Shown here one piece after another: positions 18,665-26,982 of a DNA stretch of 64,000 bases (position 1 is its first letter; every line of letters begins with the position of its first letter). A model generated the notes under the pieces. That model saw nothing but the letters and a program-made list of their open reading frames with translations. It ran no database searches and was not told the origin of the DNA. The stretch is from Actinomycetaceae bacterium. Its GTDB lineage: Bacteria > Actinomycetota > Actinomycetes > Actinomycetales > Actinomycetaceae. Position numbers and translations under genes: made by a program. The stretch is from assembly GCA_030527545.1 (NCBI GenBank), contig JAUNAP010000005.1, forward strand, positions 101,161 to 165,160. Reading direction: 5' to 3'.

Positions 18665-19759
18665 TTACGGCAGATGGAGCTGACCGCGAATCATCGACAC
18701 CATGAGATCGGTGCCCTTGATTTCGGTCGTCTCCTCAGGGCCAACGACTCTCGTGTTTCCGTTGGGCTCGACCAGCTGGGAGGCACCGCCATCGGGCCCC
18801 AGGGGCAGGATGACCCATTCCTTGCCCGGCGCGTAAGTCGTCGACGGCTCACGGCCGACGATCTGATCACGAATGTTGGCGATAACGACGCGGGCGTGTG
18901 CGCGGGCAGCATCAGCTCGTTTGGACTCGGGCACGTCGGTGATGTCGCCGACCGCGTAGACGTTGTCGTGACCAATAACCCGCATGTACTCATCGACGCG
19001 GACTTTACCGTTGGGGCGAACCTGTTCGGCATAGGAGCGCCCCAGATATCCCGTCGCGGTCTGCGAGCCGTAGCACAGGAACCACATGTCGGCCTCAATC
19101 TGGCGGCCGTCGACGGTGGAAACCTGGAAGGGCGAGAGCGTCCCCACGTCCGTGGGCGGAACGAAGGCCAGCGGCGATCCGAGCACGAGCTCGACTCCGC
19201 GGTCAGTGAGTTGGCGCGTGATTGTCTCACGCAGCTCGTCTTTGTATCCGGGGGTCCCCAGGATGGTCGACGCCTTATCGACCATGACGAGCTCGAGGTC
19301 GGGGAAGGTCGAGGTGAGCTCGCCGGCGAACTCGACGCCCACGGTCCCGGCCCCCACGAGGAGAACGCGCCGGGCCCGGCTGAGAGCCTCGCGCGTGACG
19401 TCGAGACGGGCCTTCGCTACCGCCGACTCCGAGACCAGGTGCTTGGCCGGATAGGGGTAGGTGGTGCCCGTAGCAAGGACGAGATAGTCGGCCTCGATGG
19501 GATCGTGGCCAGCGACGTGAACGGTCGTCCCATCAACGCTCATCGCCGTTCCGTGCACGACCTGACCACGTTCAAGCAGGCGCGTGTACGGCATGAAGAT
19601 CGTGTGTCCCCACACCGAGTCGACCGTGGCGCGCAAGGCCGCCGCGTGGTGAACAAATTGATCCTTCTGTTCAACGAGGGTGACGTCCGCGACGTCATCG
19701 AGGCCGCCCGCCACGGTGATACCGCCATAGCCTCCACCAACAACGACAACCTTTGCCAT
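18665..19759 (-). CDS. FAD-dependent pyridine nucleotide-disulfide oxidoreductase
   Basis: 364 residues with the NDH-2/AIF-like fold. The FAD dinucleotide site is VVVGGGYGGITVAGGL at the N-terminus. The NAD(P)H site is VLLVGAGTVGVEFAGEL (about 130-147), and the second FAD site is YAVGDITDVPE. There is no CxxC redox pair, so it is not a disulfide reductase. Likely roles are quinone reduction or an FSP1-like function; neither is proven. The 130-base gap upstream includes a TATAGT-like -10 (19872-19877, reverse strand), which would give a leader of about 100 bases. Confidence 0.85.
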   Translation of the reverse strand: MAKVVVVGGGYGGITVAGGLDDVADVTLVEQKDQFVHHAAALRATVDSVWGHTIFMPYTRLLERGQVVHGTAMSVDGTTVHVAGHDPIEADYLVLATGTTYPYPAKHLVSESAVAKARLDVTREALSRARRVLLVGAGTVGVEFAGELTSTFPDLELVMVDKASTILGTPGYKDELRETITRQLTDRGVELVLGSPLAFVPPTDVGTLSPFQVSTVDGRQIEADMWFLCYGSQTATGYLGRSYAEQVRPNGKVRVDEYMRVIGHDNVYAVGDITDVPESKRADAARAHARVVIANIRDQIVGREPSTTYAPGKEWVILPLGPDGGASQLVEPNGNTRVVGPEETTEIKGTDLMVSMIRGQLHLP

Positions 19760-19889
19760 GGTGTGTGTCCTTCTTCCGCTCTTTGCGCCTCAGTGTTGTT
19801 CAGCCGCGAACCGAGTGCCGCGCCATTGTTAGGCAAAGGGACGCAGCCTCGACCCACTCGGAAGTCACGATACTATATGCGACCTGGCT

Positions 19890-20381
19890 TCACCGGCTGC
19901 TTGGGCCCTCTGCGGCGATCGGTTTTTCGAGCGCGGCCGCCACGTCGGGCGGGAAAAATCCAGGCCCCTTGAGCACTTTGCCGTCCTCACGTAAGACGGG
20001 CTTACCGTCTGCCCCAAGCTTTGACAGATTCGATGCCTGGACCTCGCCGAGAACGGCCGGCAGGTTGATGCCAGATTCGAGCGCCATTCCGTAGATGACG
20101 TAGACAAGGTCGGCAAGGGCATCGGCGGTTGCGACGACGTCACGGGTGCCTTCGTCACGTTCTTCGACCTCTCCCATGGCCCGGCGCACGTGCGCGGCAG
20201 CCGCGGGACCATACACAGCCTCGATGAGCTCGCTCATCTCTTCCATGATGAGGCGCATGCGCATATGGATGCGCTCGTAGTCGCCTCGCGCCCCGTCCGT
20301 TACTACGGGCATCGCGTAGGTCGTATGAAACTGCTTGACCAGGGCTTCGGGGTCTCTGGGATCCGGAATGTCGTGGGTCAT
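19890..20381 (-). CDS. MazG/HisE-like nucleotide pyrophosphohydrolase
   Basis: 163-residue all-alpha NTP pyrophosphatase. The metal site is visible as EEMSELIEAV (Glu-x-x-x-Glu) with DALADLVYVIYG (Asp-x-x-Asp). The tail SNLSKLGADGKPVLREDGKVLKG is typical of the phosphoribosyl-ATP pyrophosphohydrolase-related family that cleans non-standard nucleotides. It is not a standard HisE. ATG at 20381 is chosen over an upstream GTG/ATG because GGAGGAAGAC sits before it and MTHDIPDPRDPEALV fits. Confidence 0.82.
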   Translation of the reverse strand: MTHDIPDPRDPEALVKQFHTTYAMPVVTDGARGDYERIHMRMRLIMEEMSELIEAVYGPAAAAHVRRAMGEVEERDEGTRDVVATADALADLVYVIYGMALESGINLPAVLGEVQASNLSKLGADGKPVLREDGKVLKGPGFFPPDVAAALEKPIAAEGPSSR

Positions 20382-20501
20382 ATGTCTTCCTCCTCGCTCC
20401 TCCCCCACGCTACCCGCTTGATCCCCCTCCAGCACAGCGGCAGTTTGCGGCATACCTCCACCACACCCCGTCCTAGTGACGCGAGACACACACCTCCGAT
20501 T

Positions 20502-20529
20502 TTGACACCCCTCACCGTCGTGCTAATCT
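20502..20529 (+). promoter_or_regulatory. Promoter of tRNA-Leu
   Basis: Perfect -35 TTGACA at 20502-20507 and -10 TAATCT at 20524-20529, separated by 16 bases. The tRNA begins 16 bases after the -10. This is the closest match to the vegetative sigma consensus noticed in the window. Confidence 0.85.
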
Positions 20530-20544
20530 TTTCTTCGTTGCCCA

Positions 20545-20632
20545 GCGCGGGTGGCGGAATTGGTAGACGCGCTAGCTTGAGGTGCTAGTGACCAATTAAA
20601 AGGTCGTGAGGGTTCAAGTCCCTTCCCGCGCA
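20545..20632 (+). tRNA. tRNA-Leu (anticodon GAG)
   Basis: The acceptor arm GCGCGGG (20545-20551) pairs with CCCGCGC (20625-20631), with discriminator A at 20632. The anticodon stem CTAGC/GCTAG encloses the loop TTGAGGT, with the GAG anticodon at 20579-20581, reading CUC and CUU. A long variable arm marks it as class II. The T-arm contains GGTTCAAGTCC. CCA is not encoded. Confidence 0.97.
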
Positions 20633-20640
20633 CGAGCCGC

Positions 20641-20675
20641 AAGCCTCGATCCTTCTTCAGGATCGGGGCTTTTGT
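20641..20675 (+). terminator. Rho-independent terminator after tRNA-Leu
   Basis: The stem AAGCCTCGATCC / GGATCGGGGCTT has one G-U pair and a 7-base loop, and is followed by TTGTTTAT. It ends the tRNA unit and also faces the convergent 3' end of dnaE2. Confidence 0.85.
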
Positions 20676-20681
20676 TTATCG

Positions 20682-23600
20682 CTAGCGAAAATCGCGCGAA
20701 TGCGTGGCCACGGCGAGATCGAGGGGCCACGCCTTCTCGGCGACGAGGGCACACGCCCCATCGCCAGCTTCCACGCGACCACGCACCACAAGGGCCTGGG
20801 CGGTCGTAAGAACGCCACGATAACGTTCCCACATTCCCGGCGAACAGATGATGTTTGCCAATCCAGTTTCGTCCTCGAGCGAGAGGAAAGTCGTTCCGCA
20901 TGCGGTGTGGGGACGTTGGCGATGGGTGACGATTCCGGCGATGAGACAGCGCTGCCCGGCACGCGAGGCGGTGAGACGATCGATGGTATCGACTCCTCCG
21001 CGACGAAGCCGACGCCGCACCAGTTGAGTCGGAAAGCCTGTCGTGGCCGTCCCGGTGTAAGCCACATCGGACGCGATCACTTCCCCGTCGGTGAGGGGAG
21101 GCAGGCAGGGAACGGGCGCGGCGGGGCCAACCCCCGGCAAGGTTGGCTGATACCAGGGGTCCTCTTGACTGCGGGGCTTGGCCGCGGCACCGGCCCTCCA
21201 CATCGCCGCACGCCGCTCCCCTTCGAGGCTGTCGAAGGCTCCAGCTGCCGCGAGGCTTTCGAGACATCGTGCAGGCAGTCCTGTGCGCTCCGCACATTCA
21301 TCAATCCCTCCAAAAGGCCCCCGCTCGCGCTCGCTCACGAGCCTCCTCGCGCGCCGCTCCCCCACGTTCTGGATAGGGGCCAACCCCAATTGCACAGCGA
21401 GGTGACCGTCGGGATCGCTCACGACCTTGGCATGCACGTCAGAGATCGCCACGTCGGCTCTTCTCACCTCGACGCCATGGCGTTTGGCATCGTCGACAAG
21501 TGTCAGTGGAGAGTAAAACCCCATCGGCTGAGCAGCCAGTAACGCGGCATAAAAATCATGGGGATGGTGAGCTTTGAGCCATGCGGACGCATAGACCAGT
21601 CTGGCAAAAGAAAAGGCGTGAGATTCGGGAAAGCCAAAATCAGCAAAGCCTTGTAGGTATCCCCAGATGGTTTCGGCGGCTTCGCGGTCGAGTCCGCGAG
21701 CGGCCATGCCGTCGAAGAGGAGGGGTTTGAGGGAGTCGAGGGCGTGGCGGGAGCGCGAGGAGCTTATGGCTTTGCGGAGGGCGTCTGCTTGGGCGGGGGT
21801 GAATCCTGCGGTGCGTTCGGCTAGCTGCATGAGTTGTTCTTGGAAAAGCGGGACGCCGAGTGTCTTTTCCAAGATAGGTCGGGTGAGGGGGTGGGGGTAG
21901 GTGATGGGTTCGCGCCCTGTTCGTCTGGCGAGGTAGGGGTTGACCGCTTGGCCTTGGATGGGGCCGGGGCGGATGAGGGCGACCTCGATGACGAGGTCGT
22001 AGAAGCAGCGGGGTTTGAGTCGCGGGAGGGTGGCCATTTGGGCGCGGGATTCGACCTGGAAGACTCCGATGGTGTCGGCGCGAGTGAGGAGGTCGTAGAC
22101 GAGGGGGTCGTCGTCTGGGATGGCGGCGATGTCCCAGGCGGTGCCGCGGGGTGGTGCGATTGCGCGGTGGGTGAGGCTGGTGAAGGCCAATCGCAAGGCG
22201 GTGAGCATACCGAGGCCGAGGAGGTCGAATTTGACGAGGCCGGCGCTGGCGCAGTCTTCTTTGTCCCATTGCAAGACGGTGCGTCCGGGGGTGGCGGCCC
22301 AGGTGACGGGGCAGATGTCGATGACGGGGCGGTCGCATAGGACCATGCCGCCGGAGTGGATTCCCATGTGGCGTGGCAGGTTGGTCATTCGTGTGGCGAG
22401 TGTGGCTGGTAGCGCGGGGATGTCGGGGTTGTCGAGGGGGTTTCGGTGGGCGCCTCCGAAGCTGGTGGCGTGCCAGGTTGAGTGGGTTCCTTCGGGGTAG
22501 CCGAGGGCGCGGGCGGCGTCTCGTAGGGCTGATCGAGGCCGGTAGGTGATGACGGTGGCGACCTGGGCTGCACGCTCGCGTCCGTAGCGGTTGTAGACGT
22601 AGGTGATGACTTCTTCGCGTCTGCTGGCTTCGATGTCGATATCGATGTCTGGGGGGCCGCTGCGTCCGGTTGAGAGGAAGCGTTCGAAGTGGAGGCGGTG
22701 GGTGACGGCGTCGACGGCGGTGATGCCTAGTGCGTAGCACACGGCTGAGTTGGCGGCCGATCCGCGTCCTTGGGCGAGGATTCCGTGGGTTCGGCAGTAG
22801 GTGACGATGTCGTTGACGATGAGGAAGTATCCGGGGAAATCGAGGTGTTCTATGAGATCAAGTTCGTGGGTGAGCTGGGTGGATACGGGTGGGCGGAGGG
22901 CGTCTTCTCCCCAGCGGTCGCTAGCACCTTGCGCCGTGAGGTGGCGCAGCCAGGTGGCGGGGGTGTATCCGGGAGGAACGTCGGGGTTGGGTAGGCGGGG
23001 GGCGATAAGCGACAGATCGAAGGTGAGGTCGCGCGCGAGCTCGGCTGCCAGGGGGACGGCGTGGGGGTGGCGGCGGTGGAGTTGGCGCATGTCGGCGGGG
23101 CTGCGGAGGAAACGGGGGTGGGCGTCGATGCTGACGCCGTAGGCGTCGTTGAGGGTGGAGCGGTCGCGGCGGGCCGCGAGGAGGTGGGCGAGGGGGATGT
23201 CGGCGGGATCGGCGATATCGGCGGAGGTGGTAGCGACGAGGGGCAGGCAGGTGCGGGAGGCGAGGTCGGCAAGGTAGTCGGCGAGGGAGTCGTCGTCGGG
23301 GTGTCCTTCGAGGCAGGTTTCGATGGCGATTCGATCGGCTCCGAAGAGGTTGATGGCCTCGCGTAGCCACTCTTCGGCGCGGAAGGGGCCTTCGCGGGAG
23401 AGGATCGTGCGCAGGGGCCCCCTGTGGTCGCCGGTGAGGATGAGCCAGTCCTCGGCGCGGGTGGCGAGTTCGGTAAGGGAGTGGGCGGGATCGCGGCGGG
23501 TCGAGTGGGCGAGAGCGTGAAGGGACAGGGCACGGCTGAGAGCGTGATAGCCCTCGGGGCTGGAGGCGAGGATGGGCAGTCGGGTGCGGTCTTCGAGGGT

Positions 23601-23810
23601 GACTTCGGTGCCGCAGATGAGGGGTAGGCCGTGGCGTGCGGCGGCGTCGTGGGCCTGGACGACGGCGTAGAGCCCGTCGCGGTCCGTGATGGCAAGGGCG
23701 TTCAGCTGGGCAGCGGTGGCGGCCGCGACGAGCTCGTCGGGCAGGCAGACACCTTCACCGAACGTGTAGGCGGTGTGGGCGTGGAGCTCCGCATACCCGC
23801 TATCGAACAT
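20682..23810 (-). CDS. dnaE2: Error-prone DNA polymerase III alpha subunit, DnaE2/ImuC type
   Basis: 1042-residue C-family translesion polymerase of the SOS mutasome. The PHP domain is at the N-terminus (ELHAHTAYTFGEG, ALAITDRDGLYAV). The palm aspartates are in PDIDIDIEASRRE, and GSAANSAVCYALG and HMGIHSGGMV are typical of the family. The C-terminal OB domain is GQRCLIAGIVTHRQRP. ATG at 23810 is chosen because a promoter and LexA box sit directly on it. The middle of the gene (about 21650-23700) favours C-ending and CAA/CCA codons, unlike its ends. It follows imuB and has its own SOS promoter. Confidence 0.95.
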   Translation of the reverse strand: MFDSGYAELHAHTAYTFGEGVCLPDELVAAATAAQLNALAITDRDGLYAVVQAHDAAARHGLPLICGTEVTLEDRTRLPILASSPEGYHALSRALSLHALAHSTRRDPAHSLTELATRAEDWLILTGDHRGPLRTILSREGPFRAEEWLREAINLFGADRIAIETCLEGHPDDDSLADYLADLASRTCLPLVATTSADIADPADIPLAHLLAARRDRSTLNDAYGVSIDAHPRFLRSPADMRQLHRRHPHAVPLAAELARDLTFDLSLIAPRLPNPDVPPGYTPATWLRHLTAQGASDRWGEDALRPPVSTQLTHELDLIEHLDFPGYFLIVNDIVTYCRTHGILAQGRGSAANSAVCYALGITAVDAVTHRLHFERFLSTGRSGPPDIDIDIEASRREEVITYVYNRYGRERAAQVATVITYRPRSALRDAARALGYPEGTHSTWHATSFGGAHRNPLDNPDIPALPATLATRMTNLPRHMGIHSGGMVLCDRPVIDICPVTWAATPGRTVLQWDKEDCASAGLVKFDLLGLGMLTALRLAFTSLTHRAIAPPRGTAWDIAAIPDDDPLVYDLLTRADTIGVFQVESRAQMATLPRLKPRCFYDLVIEVALIRPGPIQGQAVNPYLARRTGREPITYPHPLTRPILEKTLGVPLFQEQLMQLAERTAGFTPAQADALRKAISSSRSRHALDSLKPLLFDGMAARGLDREAAETIWGYLQGFADFGFPESHAFSFARLVYASAWLKAHHPHDFYAALLAAQPMGFYSPLTLVDDAKRHGVEVRRADVAISDVHAKVVSDPDGHLAVQLGLAPIQNVGERRARRLVSERERGPFGGIDECAERTGLPARCLESLAAAGAFDSLEGERRAAMWRAGAAAKPRSQEDPWYQPTLPGVGPAAPVPCLPPLTDGEVIASDVAYTGTATTGFPTQLVRRRLRRGGVDTIDRLTASRAGQRCLIAGIVTHRQRPHTACGTTFLSLEDETGLANIICSPGMWERYRGVLTTAQALVVRGRVEAGDGACALVAEKAWPLDLAVATHSRDFR

Positions 23811-23846
23811 GCGTTCGACTATAGGGGGGTCTGGGCGCACCGACAA
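23803..23846 (-). promoter_or_regulatory. SOS promoter with LexA box over the dnaE2 start codon
   Basis: The 16-base palindrome TCGAACATGCGTTCGA (23803-23818) matches the actinobacterial LexA consensus TCGAAC-N4-GTTCGA and contains the dnaE2 ATG. On the minus strand, -35 TTGTCG (23841-23846), a 17-base spacer and -10 TATAGT (23818-23823) leave seven bases before the ATG, so transcription would start at or beside the start codon. LexA would cover the -10 edge, the start site and the first codons. Confidence 0.85.
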
Positions 23847-23853
23847 GTGGTGT

Positions 23854-25410
23854 TTAGCGTGCAGGGGTGGCGTAAGTGCCTTCGTGCCACCAGGCGCGGT
23901 CGCGCCACACGAGGAGGTGGCGCCCGGATGAGAGCTCGACCTCGAGGTAGGCTCGCGCCCCGGAGGCATCGGGTGCCCACCAGGTTCCGCTCACGAGAAA
24001 GGGACCGCGGTAGGAGCCTACGGCTTCAACCTGCCCAAAGCGCAGCGAACAGGTTGCGGGTTCGTCGTCGAGAAGTCCCGTTTCCCCGACGACTACGCTA
24101 CGTCCATCGACGGTGTGAAGACCGGCTTTGAGGGGGGAATCGTAGAGGAGCGCCAGTTGTTTACCCTCGATCGCTCCTCGCCATTCCCCGCTGCCTCTGG
24201 CAGGGGGCGCAAGATAGTCCCAGGTAGTAACCGAGGAGCGGGTGCGCGGGTCGAAGCCCGGCTGGAGGCTGGGGCGCAGGATGCGGCCCGGACCGAGTAG
24301 ATCAGCGAGCCGGCACACTCCCTCGTGGGCACGTCTTGTCGTGGCCGCCAGCGGGTCTTCGCCCCACAGCGTCGCCGCGGCCTGGCTCGCCTCAATGGTC
24401 GCCGTGGCACTTACGCCGAGGGCGCGGACTGGCTGGTTGTGATCGCCGGCCATCCAGCGAGCCAGGTGCCACCGGAAGCGATGGACGACGTCGCCGGAGG
24501 AGGCGTGGGGATCGAGCATCCACGTGCGCGTATGCTCTTCTTCACCGGCGAGCACCGCGGTGCGAATACGTGTGGGGTGGAGCTGCGCAGATTTCAGGGA
24601 GGATAGGAGTGTGTCTGCGAGGTTTTTCGCCGCGAATAAAGCCGCGTCTATACCAACGAGTGGCGGGTCGTACTCGGCCCAAGTCTCGTGGTCACGCTCG
24701 GGTGCGGGGGTGCCCTCGATGATCCAGTCCCCGCCGCGCGCCAGGGTATCTACGAGGTGCCCCAGGGCGCCGTAACGGGCCGCCAGTACGCCCGGATCCA
24801 AGGCCGCAACGTCGCCGCATGTTTCTAGCCCTAGGGCACGCAGCGTGGACAAGAAGTCGTGGCAGGCGGCTCTCGCCGGTCCCGGGTCCACGACGATGCT
24901 GACCCACGACAGGGGCACGGGAGCAAGGAGGGCACCTTGCCCATCAGGCGCCACAACGGCGCCTCGATAGGCGGCGAAGAGGGCTCCCAGCGTGCCGTCA
25001 GCGATCCCCACGCGCGCGTCGGCTCCGCTCACGGCTGCGATTCGTTGTGTGGCCTCGCCAACGAGGCGCTGTTCATCGTCGGGGGAGGTCCACCGCCCTA
25101 GTGGACATACGGCTATGCCTGGCCGCCAGTGGGCAACGTCGTGACGCAGCGTTTCGAGAGCCTCCATGACGGCCCCGAAGGCTCGTTCCGCACGGTCGGG
25201 ATCGGGGGAAAGGACGACGATGTCGGGAACGAGAGCTCGCGCATGCGCCAATGCCATGTGGGGGGTGACTCCGCGCTCTCGCGCGGCAAGGGAGGCATCG
25301 AGTATCCGACGCGAGGTGGCGAGAACAACGGGGGTGTCCGGAGGATACTCGGCCCCAGCGGTGAGCAGAGCCCACTGCGGTACCCAGGCCAGGAGGCGTC
25401 GCTGAGCCAT
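23854..25410 (-). CDS. imuB: ImuB, Y-family-polymerase-like mutasome protein
   Basis: 518 residues, homologous to DinB-type polymerases but thought to be a non-catalytic adaptor that links DnaE2 to the sliding clamp. The N-terminal segment LLAWVPQWALL has Gln where active Y-family enzymes have the metal-binding Asp, which supports loss of catalysis. A segment QAAATLWG in the C-terminal half may be a degenerate clamp-binding motif; this is inference. ATG at 25410 overlaps the imuA stop as TGATG. It ends 43 bases before dnaE2. Confidence 0.87.
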   Translation of the reverse strand: MAQRRLLAWVPQWALLTAGAEYPPDTPVVLATSRRILDASLAARERGVTPHMALAHARALVPDIVVLSPDPDRAERAFGAVMEALETLRHDVAHWRPGIAVCPLGRWTSPDDEQRLVGEATQRIAAVSGADARVGIADGTLGALFAAYRGAVVAPDGQGALLAPVPLSWVSIVVDPGPARAACHDFLSTLRALGLETCGDVAALDPGVLAARYGALGHLVDTLARGGDWIIEGTPAPERDHETWAEYDPPLVGIDAALFAAKNLADTLLSSLKSAQLHPTRIRTAVLAGEEEHTRTWMLDPHASSGDVVHRFRWHLARWMAGDHNQPVRALGVSATATIEASQAAATLWGEDPLAATTRRAHEGVCRLADLLGPGRILRPSLQPGFDPRTRSSVTTWDYLAPPARGSGEWRGAIEGKQLALLYDSPLKAGLHTVDGRSVVVGETGLLDDEPATCSLRFGQVEAVGSYRGPFLVSGTWWAPDASGARAYLEVELSSGRHLLVWRDRAWWHEGTYATPAR

Positions 25411-25856
25411 CACCCCACCTGCTCCCCGGACGCAACGCCCGGCCACGGCGACGTCGCTAGGACGGTGACTCCGCGCACGAAAGCGCGCGCCGACAGGCGC
25501 CTGGCCTGCGATGGCGTGAGCTCGAGGGGGCCGGCAACGATCACATCGACAGCATCAATGCAGGCGGCTAGGACGCTCGCGGCCGCCCCGGTCACATCGG
25601 GCAGATAAATGACCCGTTCGAGCGCCATTCCGCACGCGCTCGCGCACTCCCATCCCACATCTGGCAGCGCGATCATTGTGCACCACGCCGCCTCACCCTG
25701 GGCGCGGGCCGCGCTGCGATAGAGGTCAGCTCGCGTCCCCTCGAAAAGACCGATCTTTCCGCGAGCGTTCGGACTAATCCCCAGCTTGCTTTCGGCGGCC
25801 GCCAGGGCGGCCCGTGCCGCGCCGAGCCGCGTATCCCCTCCCCGTTCGTCGAACAT
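25410..25856 (-). CDS. imuA: ImuA-like mutasome protein, short
   Basis: 148-residue protein at the ImuA/ImuA' position, with weak RecA-like character: the hydrophobic strands TMIALPDVGWECA and VDVIVAGPLELTPSQARRL remain, but I see no Walker A. It appears shorter than typical ImuA' proteins. The identification rests mostly on gene order (imuA-imuB-dnaE2) and the SOS box. ATG at 25856 (MFDERGGDTRLG) is preferred to the ATG at 25916 because the LexA palindrome and -10 element sit directly on it, as for dnaE2. Confidence 0.75.
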   Translation of the reverse strand: MFDERGGDTRLGAARAALAAAESKLGISPNARGKIGLFEGTRADLYRSAARAQGEAAWCTMIALPDVGWECASACGMALERVIYLPDVTGAAASVLAACIDAVDVIVAGPLELTPSQARRLSARAFVRGVTVLATSPWPGVASGEQVG

Positions 25857-25869
25857 ATGTTCGATACTA
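25849..25869 (-). promoter_or_regulatory. LexA box and -10 over the imuA start codon
   Basis: The palindrome TCGAACATATGTTCGA (25849-25864) is a perfect LexA-type site and contains the imuA ATG. The minus-strand -10 TAGTAT (25864-25869) ends seven bases before the ATG, the same geometry as at dnaE2. No good -35 was found 16-18 bases further upstream. Confidence 0.8.
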
Positions 25870-25956
25870 GTGGGGGCCGCCGACACTTTTTCGCGCGCCT
25901 TTTGCCACGCCATCATCTACAGTGGCAAAAAACACACATCGACAAGGAGATCTCTC

Positions 25957-26514
25957 ATGGACCTGACGCGCCCGACCTGCCCAGACCCCTACGACCTCCT
26001 CCCGCGTGTCCCTTCCTTTACCCTGACTTCTCCCGACTTCTCCGACGGCGATACCTTGCCCTCGAGCGCCACCGCCGAGGGCGGTTCCCGTTCTCCCGAG
26101 CTGCACTGGTCGGGTTTTCCGGCCCACACCCGGTCGTTCCTGCTCACGTGTTTCGACCCCGATGCGCCAACCCCCTCGGGGTATTGGCACTGGTGCCTCG
26201 TCGACCTTGACGCCTCGACCACGCACGTTCCCGCCGGGATTGGTTCATCGGATCTTTCCGTCGAGGGGGCGAGTTTCCACGTGAAGAACGATGCCGGGGT
26301 GTGGGGTTTCTACGGCGCCGCTCCCCCGGCCGGGGATCGTCCTCACCGCTACATTTTTGTCGTCCACGCCCTCGACGTGGACACCCTCAATCTCGACGAT
26401 GAGGCGACCCCTGCGACTGTGTCTTTCACGGCCCTGCCCCACGTGCTTGCCCGCGCGAGCCTAACGGCGACCTATGCTGCGCCGATGCAGGAGAAGGAGG
26501 AGAGCGAGGGCTAG
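25957..26514 (+). CDS. YbhB/YbcL-family PEBP-like protein
   Basis: 185 residues of the phosphatidylethanolamine-binding/Raf-kinase-inhibitor-like family. The signature TCFDPDAPTPSGYWHWCLVDLD forms the anion pocket in two pieces, followed by GFYGAAPPAGDRPHRY. No signal peptide is seen, so it is probably cytosolic. Its role in bacteria is not settled. ATG at 25957 follows AAGGAG and a leader from a TACAGT hexamer at 25918-25923, so it belongs to the leadered class. The stop codon is part of the next gene's -10. Confidence 0.88.
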   Translation: MDLTRPTCPDPYDLLPRVPSFTLTSPDFSDGDTLPSSATAEGGSRSPELHWSGFPAHTRSFLLTCFDPDAPTPSGYWHWCLVDLDASTTHVPAGIGSSDLSVEGASFHVKNDAGVWGFYGAAPPAGDRPHRYIFVVHALDVDTLNLDDEATPATVSFTALPHVLARASLTATYAAPMQEKEESEG

Positions 26515-26517
26515 ACT
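26512..26517 (+). promoter_or_regulatory. -10 element of trmL, inside the preceding stop codon
   Basis: TAGACT starts with the TAG stop of the PEBP-like gene and ends six bases before the trmL GTG. The spacing equals that at other probable leaderless starts in this window. ATCGGG between them is a poor ribosome site. Confidence 0.45.
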
Positions 26518-26523
26518 ATCGGG

Positions 26524-26982
26524 GTGCTTCACCTCATCTATTACCGCCCGCGCATCCCCGGTAACTCGGGGGCAGCGATTCGTCTGTCGGCGTGCACGGG
26601 GACGCTTCTTCACCTCGTCGACCCGTTTTTCGATATGGATGACACCAAGCTCAAGCGGGCGGGTCTCGACTATCACGATCTCGCTCACGTGCATGTGCAC
26701 GAGACCTTTGCCGAGGCTTGTGCTGAGGTTCCAGGCAGCATCTACGCCTTCACCGGTCACGCCTCTTTGTCTTACCAATCAGTGTCTTACCGTGATGGCG
26801 ATGGGCTTCTCTTCGGGCCCGAGCCCACCGGGCTTCCCGAAGAGATCATGAACGATCCTGTGGTTAAAGCGCGGGTGCGTATCCCGATGACGCCTCGGCG
26901 CCGCTCGCTCAATCTCACGATCTCGGCCTCGATTGGGCTCTACGAGGCGCTGCGTCAGCTCGGTTATCCGGGCCTGGTCTAG
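26524..26982 (+). CDS. trmL: tRNA (cytidine/uridine-34-2'-O)-methyltransferase TrmL-like
   Basis: 152-residue SPOUT methyltransferase that modifies the wobble base of tRNA-Leu species in other bacteria. The trefoil-knot motifs are present: motif 2 LLFGPEPTGLP and motif 3 RSLNLTISASIGLYEALRQLG, plus the N-terminal YRPRIPGNSGAAIR. The length is typical. The start is GTG at 26524. A tRNA-Leu gene lies 6 kb away, probably by chance. Confidence 0.9.
   Translation: MLHLIYYRPRIPGNSGAAIRLSACTGTLLHLVDPFFDMDDTKLKRAGLDYHDLAHVHVHETFAEACAEVPGSIYAFTGHASLSYQSVSYRDGDGLLFGPEPTGLPEEIMNDPVVKARVRIPMTPRRRSLNLTISASIGLYEALRQLGYPGLV

Noticed and set aside
18674..19972. 432-codon plus-strand frame
   Set aside because: Antisense to the FAD oxidoreductase with both nucleotide-binding motifs; no motif of its own.
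21640..22740. 366-codon Arg/Pro/His-rich minus-strand frame
   Set aside because: Out-of-frame reading of the C-rich middle of dnaE2; the composition is an artefact of that skew.
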